Part shown: in pieces, positions 1 through 9,350 of the stretch
Layout: every line of letters starts with the position of its first letter
How positions within the stretch are numbered: the stretch's first letter is position 1
Assembly: GCA_027972325.1 (NCBI GenBank)
Contig: JAPMOS010000039.1
Span: 1-22,500 of the forward strand
Reading direction: 5' to 3'
Length of the DNA: 22,500 nucleotides
DNA from: Paratrimastix pyriformis
Lineage: Eukaryota > Preaxostyla > Paratrimastigidae
Program-made: the position numbers and the translations under genes
The notes under the pieces: model-generated
The model's database searches: none
Told to the model about the DNA's origin: nothing
The model's input: only the letters and a program-made list of their open reading frames with translations

Positions 1-711
1 CAGGATGTAGGCCGGGTTGGGATGGGGGATCGTGGATGGAACCGTGGTGGTGGTGGAGGTACAAACCTGGACGGGCGACCAGAAGGCAGCCCAGATGCAC
101 ATCAGCAGGGACTCGTCCACGATCGAGACTAGGATGCTCAGATATGGGTCTGTTACCAGGGGCATAGCGAAGCTTTCGAGCACCGAGCGGAGCGCCATGC
201 ACACCGTGAGCATAGTCAGACTCACCCAGAGGTACTTGCGACCCTGCCCCATCAGGTGGTTGAAGTCGCGTTTCTTGCCCTTGTGCCGGCTCTTGAAGAA
301 CTTGCGAATGCTGGCTCGCAGGGTATCCACGTCAGCCCGGCTTGCCGTCTCCTCGGTGGTGTGAATGACGAGGCTCAGAGGGACTTTGCCGGGAAGCTCC
401 CGGGCCCATGTCACAATGTACTCCTCGGCATCATCATCCTTTGGGTGTGGTGGGACGTCGAAACAACGTGAATTGATGAACAAAGCCACAATGAGAGAGG
501 GAACAGACCAGGTCTTTTTCCTGCGGAACAAAAAGGGGCGAGGGGAAAGATGGATCAGAATGCTGAGCCGCTCTTGCCCACGGACCAAAAATGGGCTAGG
601 GTCGTATGAGTTGAAGAGTTGCGAAAGGTGGTGAATCTTAATATCAATGGCTCCCTTTGGATCAAAGACTGGGGAGCTGCTCTGAACCACCTCGGGCTTC
701 GAACTCTCCAT
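1..711 (-). CDS. Bacterial-type conserved membrane protein, partial (3' end beyond left edge)
   Basis: Start ATG at 711. Exon 1 (711-586, 42 codons) and exon 2 (438-67, 124 codons) join in phase 0. Exon 1 holds IDIKIHHLSQLFNSYDPSPF and exon 2 begins DDDAEEYIVTWARELPG. From memory, bacterial hypothetical proteins carry an IDIR..LxQLFxSLDPSPF..DLDxDAEEYIVxWAREL N-terminus, then a basic helix, two membrane spans and a W-x-x-FW/LWRP motif. Here the basic stretch RKFFKSRHKGKKRDF precedes hydrophobic spans around YLWVSLTMLTVCMAL and LLMCIWAAFW. The inserted 147 bp (585-439) is open in frame, but it interrupts the family motif, so I read it as an intron (GTCCGT...CAAAG). A second donor (GTTTGT) follows CAG at 67. 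Function is unknown; the location is probably an internal membrane. It is likely a gene acquired from bacteria. Confidence 0.6.
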   Translation of the reverse strand, partial: MESSKPEVVQSSSPVFDPKGAIDIKIHHLSQLFNSYDPSPFLVRGQERLSILIHLSPRPFLFRRKKTWSVPSLIVALFINSRCFDVPPHPKDDDAEEYIVTWARELPGKVPLSLVIHTTEETASRADVDTLRASIRKFFKSRHKGKKRDFNHLMGQGRKYLWVSLTMLTVCMALRSVLESFAMPLVTDPYLSILVSIVDESLLMCIWAAFWSPVQVCTSTTTTVPSTIPHPNPAYIL

Positions 712-1060
712 AATCGCGGGCTGTGCCCGAGTGGGCGGAACAATAAATTGATTCGTCCGGGATCCTGCCGAAGTCGTCGCCATTCTCGGGAGTCCAAGCA
801 GAGAATAGCAAACGTAGCAGACACAACCAGAGAAGTCGGCAGTTCGACGGCACAAATTCCGTCCGCGGCTGCTCCATTCTCGGCGGTCTTGAATATGGTC
901 GTCCATCACACAACAACTGCTGTAATGTACTTCTAATGAGCCTTCCAGGCCTTACTCGCCACGATACTGGGTAAGTTGATAGGATCACTTTTTTAATTTT
1001 GCCTTTCCATAAAAAAAAAAAATCGCCGGAGCCCAGTTAGGCCATTAAAGGTCTCCGCGT
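712..1060. other. Intergenic gap between two minus-strand genes
   Basis: No convincing exon. It would hold the promoter of the membrane-protein gene and the 3' flank of the phosphohydrolase gene. An A-run lies at about 1010-1022. No recognisable TATA or polyadenylation motif stands out. Confidence 0.4.
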
Positions 1061-2847
1061 TTACATATCCGGCAGGAGATTGCGTTTTTCCAGCCGGCGG
1101 AGCAGTCGCTCCAAGGGTTCGACGAAGTGCGAACCGCGCGAGCAGATCAGCGGGTAGTGTGTCCGGAAGACCTCCCCCTCCTCGCTCGTGTCGAGCGTAC
1201 CCATGGGCAGTTCCGACGAGAGCGCCAGGGTGGCGAAGGGGATGGCGGCGGCGGATTTCGGGGAAGGTGACGGTGATGGAGTCGTGGATGGCGGGCAGCA
1301 CCCGGGGTGAGCGAGGCTATCCTCCTGGTGGTGGTGGTCGAAGGGGAAGACAGGTGTCTGCTCCACCGGGGGGAAGTCGGCCAGACGGGCAGGTCTGTGG
1401 GGGGGGGGGGGGGTGGATAAAAAGACGAAACATTTGTGTGCCGAAAAAAATCAAGATGAACAACATTTGGGTGGATGGGGGGGATTTATGTGTCAATATG
1501 AGAGAGAGAGAGAGAGAAGAACGGGCACCAGAGGATTTGTTCGCGAGAACGCAACGCAGATTCGACGGCGGGACAGACATGTCACACATCCGCATGCCGT
1601 GTCGGCAGCAGCGGGCCAGCGGCCCCGAGAACACGGCCCACGTGCGGCCCTGGGCGAAGTCACGTACCAGCAGAAACTGGAGCGCCCAGGACGGGTCCCG
1701 GTGCTCCGCGTGCCAGCGGGCCACCTCGCTGATCCGATCGCGGGTGGCTGCGTCCCAGCGGATCACCTCCAGATAGGCGCTGGAGAATTTGAGTCCGGAA
1801 CAGAGATGCTACAGTGGGGGTAGGAGGGGGTTGTGAGACGGGGAACAGCCACACGTCAAGGTGGGGATGATGCAGCGGCGGATGACTGTTCACAGCTGGC
1901 GGTTGTGATTGGATTCCGAGCTTTTGACGTGTATGCCTGCGCGCGTGGCTGACAGGAGCTGGGGTGTAGGGTGTGCTGTGTGTGTGTGTGGGGGGGGGGG
2001 GGGTGGAGGGGACAGGCAGACCACTTTATGCCCGTTTCTCCCAAGGATGGTCAGGGGCAGGCCCAGATCCGTGGGGATGATGGTCCGTGACCGGAGGAAG
2101 TCTTCCGAGAGCCCAAGTTCGGCCGCCCACTGACCCGCAAGCGCACGGCTGAAGGGGCGGAAATGGGGTGAAGAAAAAAAATATTGAAATATGAAAAAAA
2201 TGATTGTTGCCCAACCCTGGCAGACTCATGCGGGGTCGCTTTCGTGGTGGTCAGACAGCCCGTGTCGACCAGGAGCGTGTGCAGGGCCCACCGGAGGAGT
2301 CGAGTGCGCCTGCTCAACCCGCAGGGGAGGTCGACAATTCGAATTTTGTGGCGTGGTAAAAAATGTCGAAGAGGTGAGAGACAGACTCGGGATTCGGATC
2401 GAGCAGAGGTCGGTAGCCATCAGCCTCCATCAGTGCGATGATCAATTGAGCGCAGCATCCGCAGGGCAGAATCCACCGAAACTTGGATTTTGGGCCAGTG
2501 TCTTGGTGGTGATCCACAATGCCCACAATCTCGAGATCCGTTCGCTCCTCCCCGAAACTCTGGGAGAGTTCGTTGTGATCGACCAAAAAAATGCATTGTG
2601 CCTTTTCCTGAAGTGTGCCGAAAGGAGGACATCCAATTTCGGTGGTGACTCGAGATGTGATCTCGTCGAGAGGATCTGCAGAAAGGCGCACGGGGATCGC
2701 GTCGATGCCCCGCCAACGAAGCCATTCCGAACAAAGAAGTGCGCTCACGGTGGAGTCAACGTCAGGTTGATTATGACCCACAACGTAGACGCGTTTGCCC
2801 ACAAAGGGCAACAGTGGGTCCCGAGAAGGCGGAACCGGAACCTGCAT
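1061..2847 (-). CDS. DHH/DHHA2 phosphohydrolase (family II inorganic pyrophosphatase / PPX1-prune type), 5 exons
   Basis: Exons 2847-2387, 2309-2226, 2148-2022, 1808-1579 and 1394-1061 join in consistent phases to exactly 412 codons (411 residues), a usual size for the PPX1/prune group. The DHH domain has motif I GHNQPDVDS (His25, Asp29, Asp31), motif II VDHNE (Asp90, His91), motif III VDHHQD (Asp112-His113-His114) and motif IV VDTG (Asp169), followed by TTKATPHD. These are the metal-binding residues of the family. Exon 5 ends with SRGSHFVEPLERLL, resembling the DHHA2 C-terminal SRKKQVVP motif. It should hydrolyse pyrophosphate or short polyphosphate in the cytosol using Mn/Mg. All four introns start GTCTGT or GTCTGC; the last acceptor follows a C-run. 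The reading frame stays open upstream to about 3053 with no other ATG, so the start at 2847 is the first Met but an upstream exon is possible. Exact substrate (PPi, polyphosphate or cyclic nucleotide) cannot be decided. Confidence 0.82.
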
Positions 2848-3442
2848 TCTGAAGAAGAGCTTCCTCAACCCAGGTGGTTCCTTGTTTTCAAGCCGCTCCT
2901 TTCGCGGCCCAACACCTCTTTCATCCAGCGGAAATTCAACAATGATCGGCCTTCGAGCGCTTGATTTCGCACCCTGGCCTCTTCCAGAAGAGTAAGACGA
3001 TGCACGGTCTGTTTTCTGCTGCGCTTCGCGATGCTGCCTGTTTGCGAGGACGAATCATTGTCATGCACCACACTTAATTAAATCGTGTTGATCAGACTTT
3101 TGGGTCACCACCATATACGACCCAGACTGAGCATTATTCTCCATTCTATGAACCCGTTCTTTTTTCCGCATTTTGCTGATTGTTTCCCTCCTATTGTAGG
3201 TATCTGCCGGGTATTCAGTTTTGACCGGCCGCTGGCCACCAGAATGGTCTGTCCCAATTCCCCTGATTTCTGTCTGCATGCACGGCCTGCCCTTTGTGCC
3301 CTGATGAAATCGGTGTAAAATTTAGATGACGAGTCTGAATTATCACATGTTGCGACAATACCCAATTCTGAGCTTTTTTTCTCTCTGCACGTTCCTTTCT
3401 GGTTTCTTCTGTTCTGACGTTCTGTCTCCTTTCCTAATGTAG
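2848..3442. other. Gap between divergent genes; no exon identified
   Basis: Lies between a minus-strand and a plus-strand gene, so it probably contains both promoters or 5' exons. The minus frame stays open to about 3053. The only distinct structure is the conserved element at 3298-3373, listed separately. Confidence 0.35.
3298..3373 (+). ncRNA. Conserved 76-nt element, copy 1 (C/D-snoRNA-like or duplicated splice region)
   Basis: Shares with 4376-4453 four blocks in the same order: GCCCTGATGAA, TAGATGACGAGTCTGAAT, TGTTGCGA..ATACCCA and CTGAGC, with diverged sequence between. Box-C-like TGATGA sits at the 5' side and box-D-like CTGA at the 3' side, about 70 nt apart as in C/D snoRNAs, with an internal CTGA. 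No convincing terminal stem. Neither reading frame is conserved between the copies. Alternative: the core GACGA/GTCTGA is a duplicated 5' splice site, since GTCTG is the usual intron start here. Confidence 0.28.
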
Positions 3443-4666
3443 AAGTCCCCTCGCTTCGGCTCTTCTTGCCTCGTTGTGCCTGCCCACGAGCTCGTCCCAA
3501 CAACGGTCTGCATCACGAATTTGTTGCTCTTGTTATTTGTGCGCTCCGGTGATTAGAAACAAAAATCAAGCTCTAGAATTATTCTGATCCCTTTGATGTT
3601 CACGTTTTTTGCACGTCAGAATGAGGATTCTCAACTAACATGCATGCCCCCTTCATTCGTTTCAAGCCTTCATGTCCCTCGTTTTTCTCCTTTTCCACAC
3701 AGGCTCAGCAGTGCCCCCTTCTGCGGACGACGGCATCTTCCCCGAGCTGGGTCGGCTCCTTCAAGGTCAGTCCTTTGATCGGTCGGATGGCGAGATTGCA
3801 CGGGGCTTCAAGGATGAGAATCTTTCTACAGACCTGTTCTGAACTCCAGTGATGTTCAACAGATTATTAGCTCTAGCTGAGAGCCTCCCCTCCCCCCCTC
3901 GCTGTTGTTCTGACCCCGGTCAAACCCGATCTCATTTCAAATCCTCTTTTTTTCCCCTTCAGCGACCGCCCCGATCATCTGGACCCAGAGAACCTCCTCA
4001 CGATGGTCACCCTCTCGCTCCTCAGGTCGGTTTTGTGGGATGGCTGCCTGGTTTGGCAATATATCTCCGGGTCGTGTGTCGCAATGATGATTTCTCTTGG
4101 CTGTCCGACACAAAACCATGGTGGATGCTTCAGAGAAGGTTTCGCGACTTGCGGCTGAGCACACACAATGACCCACAACCACGATGGCGCCTTGCTTGTC
4201 TCTGCATGGATCTTTTTCTGATCGCCCCCTCCTTTTTCCAACTCCCCCCCGTTTCCAGAAGGCCCGCTCGTGAATATTTTCCGAGACCCCCCCTCACTTC
4301 AAGAAGGCCTGCTTTGGTCGCTCCACGAAGTCCGTTCCCGCCCCAAATTTCCCGTTCCTTGTTCAATGCGTGCTCGCCCTGATGAACTTGGAGTATAATT
4401 ATAGATGACGAGTCTGAATCACCCCTGTTGCGAAAGATACCCATCTCCTGAGCCCACTTTCCTGCCACCCTCCCCCCCTCTGTCTGCGCCTGTGTTGTTC
4501 GCGGCTTTTCTCATCCGCCCCCCCTCTTTTGTTCACTCGTTGCAGATCTTCGGCCACCGGGCGCCCGATGATGCAGGAACGCAACCTGTGTGTGCCCGTT
4601 GATCGTCTTTTTCATGATATTTTTCGCAATACAAGACCGGCATTGCTCCCGCCCGCGATGAGATGA
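3443..4666 (+). CDS. Unknown multi-exon protein, 3' part
   Basis: Not recognised. Four segments join in phase: 3443-3505 (tentative), 3703-3835, 3963-4025 and 4546-4666, ending TGA. Segment 2 reads ADDGIFPELGRLLQGQSFD and continues DGEIARGFKDENLSTD. Segment 3 reads DRPDHLDPENLLTMVTLSLL, and segment 4 ends LFHDIFRNTRPALLPPAMR. Composition is that of a soluble, acidic-helical protein with no known motif. Donors are GTCTGC (3506), GTTCTG (3836) and GTCGGT (4026); acceptors are CACACAG, CCCTTCAG and GTTGCAG. The 520-bp last intron holds one copy of the repeated element at 4376. Upstream exons are not located. The third and fourth segments look more real than the first. Confidence 0.35.
4376..4453 (+). 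ncRNA. Conserved 78-nt element, copy 2 (C/D-snoRNA-like or duplicated splice region)
   Basis: Second copy of the element at 3298-3373, lying inside the predicted last intron (4026-4545) of the plus-strand gene. An intronic position in a protein gene is typical for snoRNAs. The best preserved stretch between the copies is GATGACGAGTCTGAAT (identical). Confidence 0.28.
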
Positions 4667-5262
4667 GGTGGGGAGGGGGAGGAAAGGGGGGAGAGGTCTC
4701 AAAAACAGGATGCCCATGCGATCCCCCCCCCCCCCCCGCAACAACCCAAACGATTGATTTTTGGATTATGATGCTCTTGGTGGGTGAGCTTTGCTCCCCC
4801 ACCGACCCGAGCGCTCAGGACCCAGTCCAGTCAGTCAGTCAGCCCATCATCTCGTGGTATCCACGTATGGAGGAGACGTATGGGGGGGGCTGAATGTTGA
4901 AACGTCTGTTGTCCAACCCCAGCAAGCGGTCATTCATTCCCTCTCAAGTGTTGGGTCCCCCGCTCCCTCCACCACACCCCCAGCTCCCTTCTGACCGACA
5001 AAAAGGCGAGTGCCGCCTCTTCTTCATCTTTCATTGGGAGGGGGAGAAGGGGGGAGGGGGGGGATATACTCATTTTCGAAGAAGAAGAAGAGTGTTGCTC
5101 GGCGTGTGTGACGGCGAAATCAAATGCCCTGCATCGTAGTAAACGCTATTCACAAAAACGGGAAGGGGAATGGGAAGATAGATTTTTTTTTTTGGGGGGG
5201 GGGGATTCACTCAGTCAGTCAAGCTCTCGGCACCTCAGATTTTTGGATGAGCCGTCGAGAGA
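4667..5262. other. Gene-free stretch with homopolymer runs
   Basis: Contains a C-run at 4724-4738, G-rich tracts at 5038-5064 and 5190-5202, and CAGTCAGTCA motifs near 4830 and 5210. Open frames here are low-complexity only. Confidence 0.5.
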
Positions 5263-5443
5263 AAGTCACTCGAACAGAGGACAGACAGCAGCAGCAGCGT
5301 ACATTCTTAAGAAGAGCGATCGCACAACGCCAGAAAAGACGCCGCATGCTGCTGAAGAAAATAGTTTTGGTTGCAAAGTCGCTCAAACACAGAGGACAGA
5401 CAGCGGCGGCGTGGAGTCTTTGAAAGAGCGATCGCACAACAGA
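5263..5443 (+). repeat. Diverged tandem direct repeat, about 67 bp, period about 112 bp
   Basis: Copies at about 5263-5330 and 5377-5442 share AAAGTC.CTC, ACAGAGGACAGACAGC, a short CAG/CGG triplet run and AGAGCGATCGCACAAC. Each copy ends with the palindrome GCGATCGC. The triplet part differs (CAG versus CGG). Confidence 0.7.
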
Positions 5444-5624
5444 GAATAGGAATAGTTTTCAAAGAAAACCAACATCAGCACAACCTCCACAAGGGGAGGC
5501 CAGACACAGGAAGGGTCTCAGGGAGCACTCGTCACTCGCCACAAAACCCGAAATTTAAGAAAAACGGAACAACAAATCATTTATGATCAACGTCATCATC
5601 ATCCAGTCATCATCAACATCAACA

Positions 5625-5743
5625 TCATCCGATCATCATCCGATCATCATCCGATCATCATCCGATCATCATCCGATCATCATCCGATCATCATCCGATC
5701 ATCATCATCCGATCATCATCCGATCATCATCCGATCATCATCA
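5625..5743 (+). repeat. 11-bp tandem repeat (CCGATCATCAT)n
   Basis: About ten near-perfect units of CCGATCATCAT, flanked by looser ATC triplets. Plus-frame translation is a Ser/Asp/His/Ile string and not a gene. Confidence 0.9.
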
Positions 5744-6749
5744 ACATAACAACATCGAGTCATCAAGCCACTTTCACGTTGCCGCCAAAGGCAATGGCCC
5801 CACACTGGACACAAGTGAGGGTCCGCACGTCATGAGTCGTCATGCGGAAAATCCAACGACAACTGTCGAGTCACCGACAAATCAATCCAACAATCAATAA
5901 AGCAGAGACAGATGAAGCAGGCAAACACGAGTCAAAGCGCGTTCAAATCCGATAAACGGAAACGGAAAGCAGGATGAGGTGGTACGGCGGCAAAGGAGAC
6001 CGTCACATGGGGGGACAGCGATGGATCCCGGGGGCAATCGGGACGCACACACAGACACACAGACACAGACAGCAACACACACAGACACACAACAGCAACA
6101 CACACAGACACACACAGACACAGACAGCAACACACACAGACACACACAGACACAGACAGCAACACACACAGACACACAGCAACACACAGACACACAACAA
6201 CAGAGAGACATCTCCACTCGTGGCCTCGGGGTGGATGCCCACCAACACGTGTCCAAAATTAAGGAGTCGTGGACTCGGGGGGGGGGGGGGGGTGAAAGAG
6301 CAAATCAATGTAAAATCAAAAAACACTCGGTATGCTCTCAAAAAAACAAAAAATATATTTCAATGAAAAACTCACACACACAACCGGACCAACGCCAGCC
6401 GGCTGCTGTGGGCGGGTGTATGCGACCGTGGGGGTGCGAGCCGCATGGGGGGCCATAATGGCCATCAACAACACGGATTTCAGAGGGGTGAAGAAAAACA
6501 AGATTTGACGGAGGTGGAGGTGGGGGGAGGGAGGGATGGAAGGAGGTGCAGAAACCTCCCCCAGTGCGAAAATACGATTGCGTGCGAAAAAAGGAAAGCG
6601 ATTCAAAAAAAAATGGAGGGGAGGGAAGGGACGGGGTGATAGACACTCGTGCAGCACTCGGTCAACTCGAACCAAAACCATCATCATAACACGCCAAGAA
6701 AAGAAAAATCGACAGACAGACAGCACGACCTCAGGGGTACCAGAGACGC
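5744..6749. other. Repeat-rich gap without a gene
   Basis: Holds the CA-rich array at 6043-6203, a G-run at about 6278-6291, and purine-rich A/G stretches at 6500-6640. This is the 3' side of the cyclin-like gene. No exon recognised. Confidence 0.5.
6043..6203 (+). repeat. (ACACAGACAC)-type imperfect tandem repeat
   Basis: Irregular mixture of CACACAGACA and CAGACAGCAA units. The minus strand is a TGTGTCTG array whose translation is only Cys/Val/Ser/Leu. Confidence 0.85.
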
Positions 6750-7380
6750 TCAGAGGGCCAACTGCCGCAAGAAATTCGGCGGGTAACCGAGGACGGCAGC
6801 GAGTTGCTGCAGGTCCTGTGGATGTTCCCCCGAGGAGAGTGAGCCCGAATGAATCGGGGGGTGAGCCACAGACGTTTTCATTAGTATGGACGTCCCAACC
6901 CAGGGTGCTGAGCACGCGCAGTTCGTTGCTCATAAGCCGGTCGCACCCAAGATGCAGGAATTTGCAGAGCGATCCGGAGAAGATGGGCGAGTCGGAGAGA
7001 ACCTTTTGGGACAGATGCATCATGAGCACCAGCAAGTAGAAAATCTCAGAATCCCTGGGATGTTCCCTGAGCAGCTCGCCACCAACAACGTTTAAATAAC
7101 GCCTGTTCGGGGAGGTCAAAGAAGACATGTCGGTCGTGTGAGATGGCGAGGCGAGAGGAGCTACAAACAATGTCAATGAAACCATCAGGATAATCATCTC
7201 GTCGTCTGCTCGAGAAATTTTGCACAGTTCAACGAATTGAGGGCGCAGCTGGTTGGAGTTCTTGAGGCATGGGAATGTATTGCGAGCCCAGGACTCAACC
7301 CGATCGATCAAATCCGAGAACTGGGTCTTGCACTCTGGGACACTCACGTTCTCAGCCGTGACCCCAGCAGGAGAATGCAT
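6750..7380 (-). CDS. Cyclin-like protein (cyclin Y / PHO80 type)
   Basis: Exon 1 (7380-6874, 169 codons from ATG) and exon 2 (6815-6750, ending TGA) join in phase 0 across a 58-bp intron with donor GTCTGT, giving 190 residues. The cyclin-box core reads YLLVLMMHLSQKVLSDSPIF, then MSNELRVLSTLGWDVHTNEN, matching the family pattern LLASKVWDD..N and MNELERxFLxLLxFxIN of cyclin Y. Exon 2 reads DLQQLAAVLGYPPNFL, like FDLRSLAxxNNL that follows the box. The expected role is activation of a CDK; membrane anchoring as in cyclin Y is not visible. The N-terminal half of the box is unclear around residues 60-90, where another small intron may hide. The protein is short for the family. Confidence 0.6.
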
Positions 7381-7464
7381 TTCGATGTGTGACGATCGAT
7401 GATGGATTATGTTCGTGCGTCCCCGGAAATTCATGCAGATTAGGTTTTCAAATATTCGAAGCGG

Positions 7465-8155
7465 GACACCCCCAGCACCCCTGCCGATTGTGTCGGGGCT
7501 GTTTGGCAGTATCGCCCTCCACCCCGAGCACCCCTGCCGATGGCTCTGGTTCTTTTTGGCAGTATCGCCCCCCACCCCGTGCACCCCTGGCGATGGCTCT
7601 GGTTCTTTTTGGCAGTATCGCCCCCACCCCCAGCACCCCTGCCGATTGTGTCGGGGCTGTTTGGCAGTATCGCCCCCCCCCCCCCCCCCCCAGACCCCCC
7701 TCCCGATGGCTCTGGTTCTTTTGGCAGTATCGCCCCCCACCCCCAGCCCCCCCTGCCGATGGCTCTGGTTCTTTTTGGCAGTATCGCCCCCACCCCCAGC
7801 ACCCCCCCGATGGCTCTGGTTCTTTTGGCAGTATCGCCCCCACCCCAGCACCCCTGCCGATTGTGTCGGGGCTGTTTGGCAGTATCGCCCCGGACCCCCT
7901 CCCGATGGCTCTGGTTCTTTTGGCAGTATCGCCCCCCCCCCCCCCCCCCCCCCCAGACCCCCCTCCCGATGGCTCTGGTTCTTTGGCAGTCGCCCCCACC
8001 CCCAGCCCCCCTGCCGATGGCTCTGGTTCTTTTTGGCAGTATCGCCCCCACCCCCAGCACCCCCCGATGGCTCTGGTTCTTTTGGCAGTATCGCCCCCAC
8101 CCCAGCACCCCTGCCTATTGTGTCGGGGCTGTTTGGCAGTATCGCCCCCTTGTCG
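7465..8155 (+). repeat. GC-rich minisatellite, 13 units of about 50-60 bp, two unit types
   Basis: Each unit ends TTTGGCAGTATCGCCCC (one decayed to GGCAGTCGCC) followed by a C-rich spacer of variable length. Type A starts GATGGCTCTGGTTC and type B GATTGTGTCGGGGCTG. The order read along plus is B A A B A A A B A A A A B. Unit lengths vary mainly in the C-run. It sits between the cyclin-like gene start and the LRR region. Open frames across it exist on both strands and are artefacts. Confidence 0.9.
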
Positions 8156-8605
8156 ATCAGGCAGCAACACAGCCGTTTTTCGTCATTCTGTTCGTGCACT
8201 TCCCTCAGGCAACCTTTTCTCCCTCATTCGCAGTGTGCCTGACCCCTTTTCTCGACACCCCGCCGTCGCAGATCCTCCCTCGACTCACTCGGCGCCCCGG
8301 TTGCCCCAGCAACAACGGCCGGGACGTGGCCCAGGGGGCTTACGGGACCAGGGCCTTCCCGGGAACGGGTCTGTGACCAACCCACTCCCCCTTTCCCCTC
8401 CCCCCACCCCCACCCCACCCCACCCCACCCTCACCCACCACCTTGTTTACTCCCCTTTCTTTTCCGGCAGGAGATGCTCGGCGCCTTTTCCGCGTTCCTG
8501 CATGCTCCTCAGGCCCTGCCCGAACACGCGACCTTCGACTTCGGTCTGCTGGCCAGTGTCACCGTGCACATCTCCCCTTCCTTGCGATGCTGATGATGCC
8601 TACCG
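8156..8605 (+). other. Possible unidentified exons between minisatellite and LRR region
   Basis: An acceptor-like TTCGCAG at 8228-8234 and a donor-like GTCTGTG at about 8371 bracket a 140-bp open stretch. A second acceptor, TTCCGGCAG at 8471, precedes a frame reading EMLGAFSAFLHAPQALPEH. This could be an N-terminal UTP25 exon (compare LFSxxNSYxDL) or part of the LRR gene. I cannot decide. Confidence 0.2.
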
Positions 8606-9350
8606 CTCGACTTGGACGCCAACCGGATTGGCACCGAGGGGGCCCCTCCAATCACCGCTGCCCTGCTTGCCAACGATCCCCTGCGTGCACTCCCGCCCGC
8701 TCCTCCGCAGCGGCCCAAGGATCACCCGCCACCTCTTATCCCCAACCCGCCACCCCTCCGATGGGTCATTTTCCTTGTCGCTTCCTTCATCTGTCCCCCC
8801 TCCTTGTTGATGATGTTGCCGATCGGTACCGCGGGTGTCCAACGACACGCAGCTCTCCTTCGACAACAACCAGATTGGCGACTAGGGGGCCCGCGCTCTC
8901 GCCGCTGCCCTGCATGCCAACCACACCCTCAAAAGGGTCTGCGTGGGCTCCCGTCTCACAGCGATTTCTCTTCCTCTACCCACGATAACGCAGCTCGACC
9001 TCGGCACCATGGAGAGCCAATGGTTGATGCATCACCCCGCTCGCCGCGCAGCTCCGTCTCCACTGGCCCCCAGGGAATCCGCGCCCTGGCCGTTGCCATC
9101 CAGCCGTCTCATCGCAACTTCGTGGTCCGTCTGTGTGTGTGTGCGCCTGATAGGAGAGGTTAGGGGCGGTGGGCGGGCGGGTCGTGATGTCCAATGATCA
9201 TCGTCCCGTCCCTGCCCCCAATCGCGCACTTGCAGGTCACCAAAGGGGTCCTTCCGAGCGATGAGGAGCGCAACCTTGGTCCGGGCTTCACCCTGCGCGA
9301 CCCCCCGATCACCTCCGAAGCCTGTGTGGCGGTGCTCCGCACCTTGCCGT
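8606..9350 (+). pseudogene. Leucine-rich-repeat (ribonuclease-inhibitor type) exons, apparently decayed
   Basis: Four LRR pieces are visible. 8606 onward reads LDLDANRIGTEGAPPITAAL. 8853-8937 reads LSFDNNQIGD, stop, GARALAAALHANHTLK. At 8994-9120 LDLG is followed, in another frame, by GPQGIRALAVAIQ. 9287-9349 reads FTLRDPPITSEACVAVLRTL. The pattern LxLxxNxIGxxGAxALAxAL is the 28-residue RI/NLR-type LRR. The second piece carries an in-frame TAG at 8883-8885 where the consensus has Glu or Gln, and the third needs a frame change, so this looks like a relic. GTCTGC after the second piece fits the local donor motif, so each LRR may have been its own exon. Confidence 0.5.

Noticed and set aside
5316-5323. 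GCGATCGC as a cyanobacterial HIP1 signature
   Set aside because: Only a few occurrences, in a window that is clearly eukaryotic.
6316-8199. Very long minus-strand open frame (627 codons)
   Set aside because: It joins intron and cyclin exons to the GC-rich minisatellite; only 7380-6750 has protein-like, family-matching sequence.
8235-8371. UTP25 exon suggested by a DQGLPG frame
   Set aside because: The similarity is six residues in a proline-rich frame and another frame is equally open.
7389-8810. 473-codon plus-strand proline-rich open frame
   Set aside because: Produced by the minisatellite, which is open in all six frames; no start context or homology.
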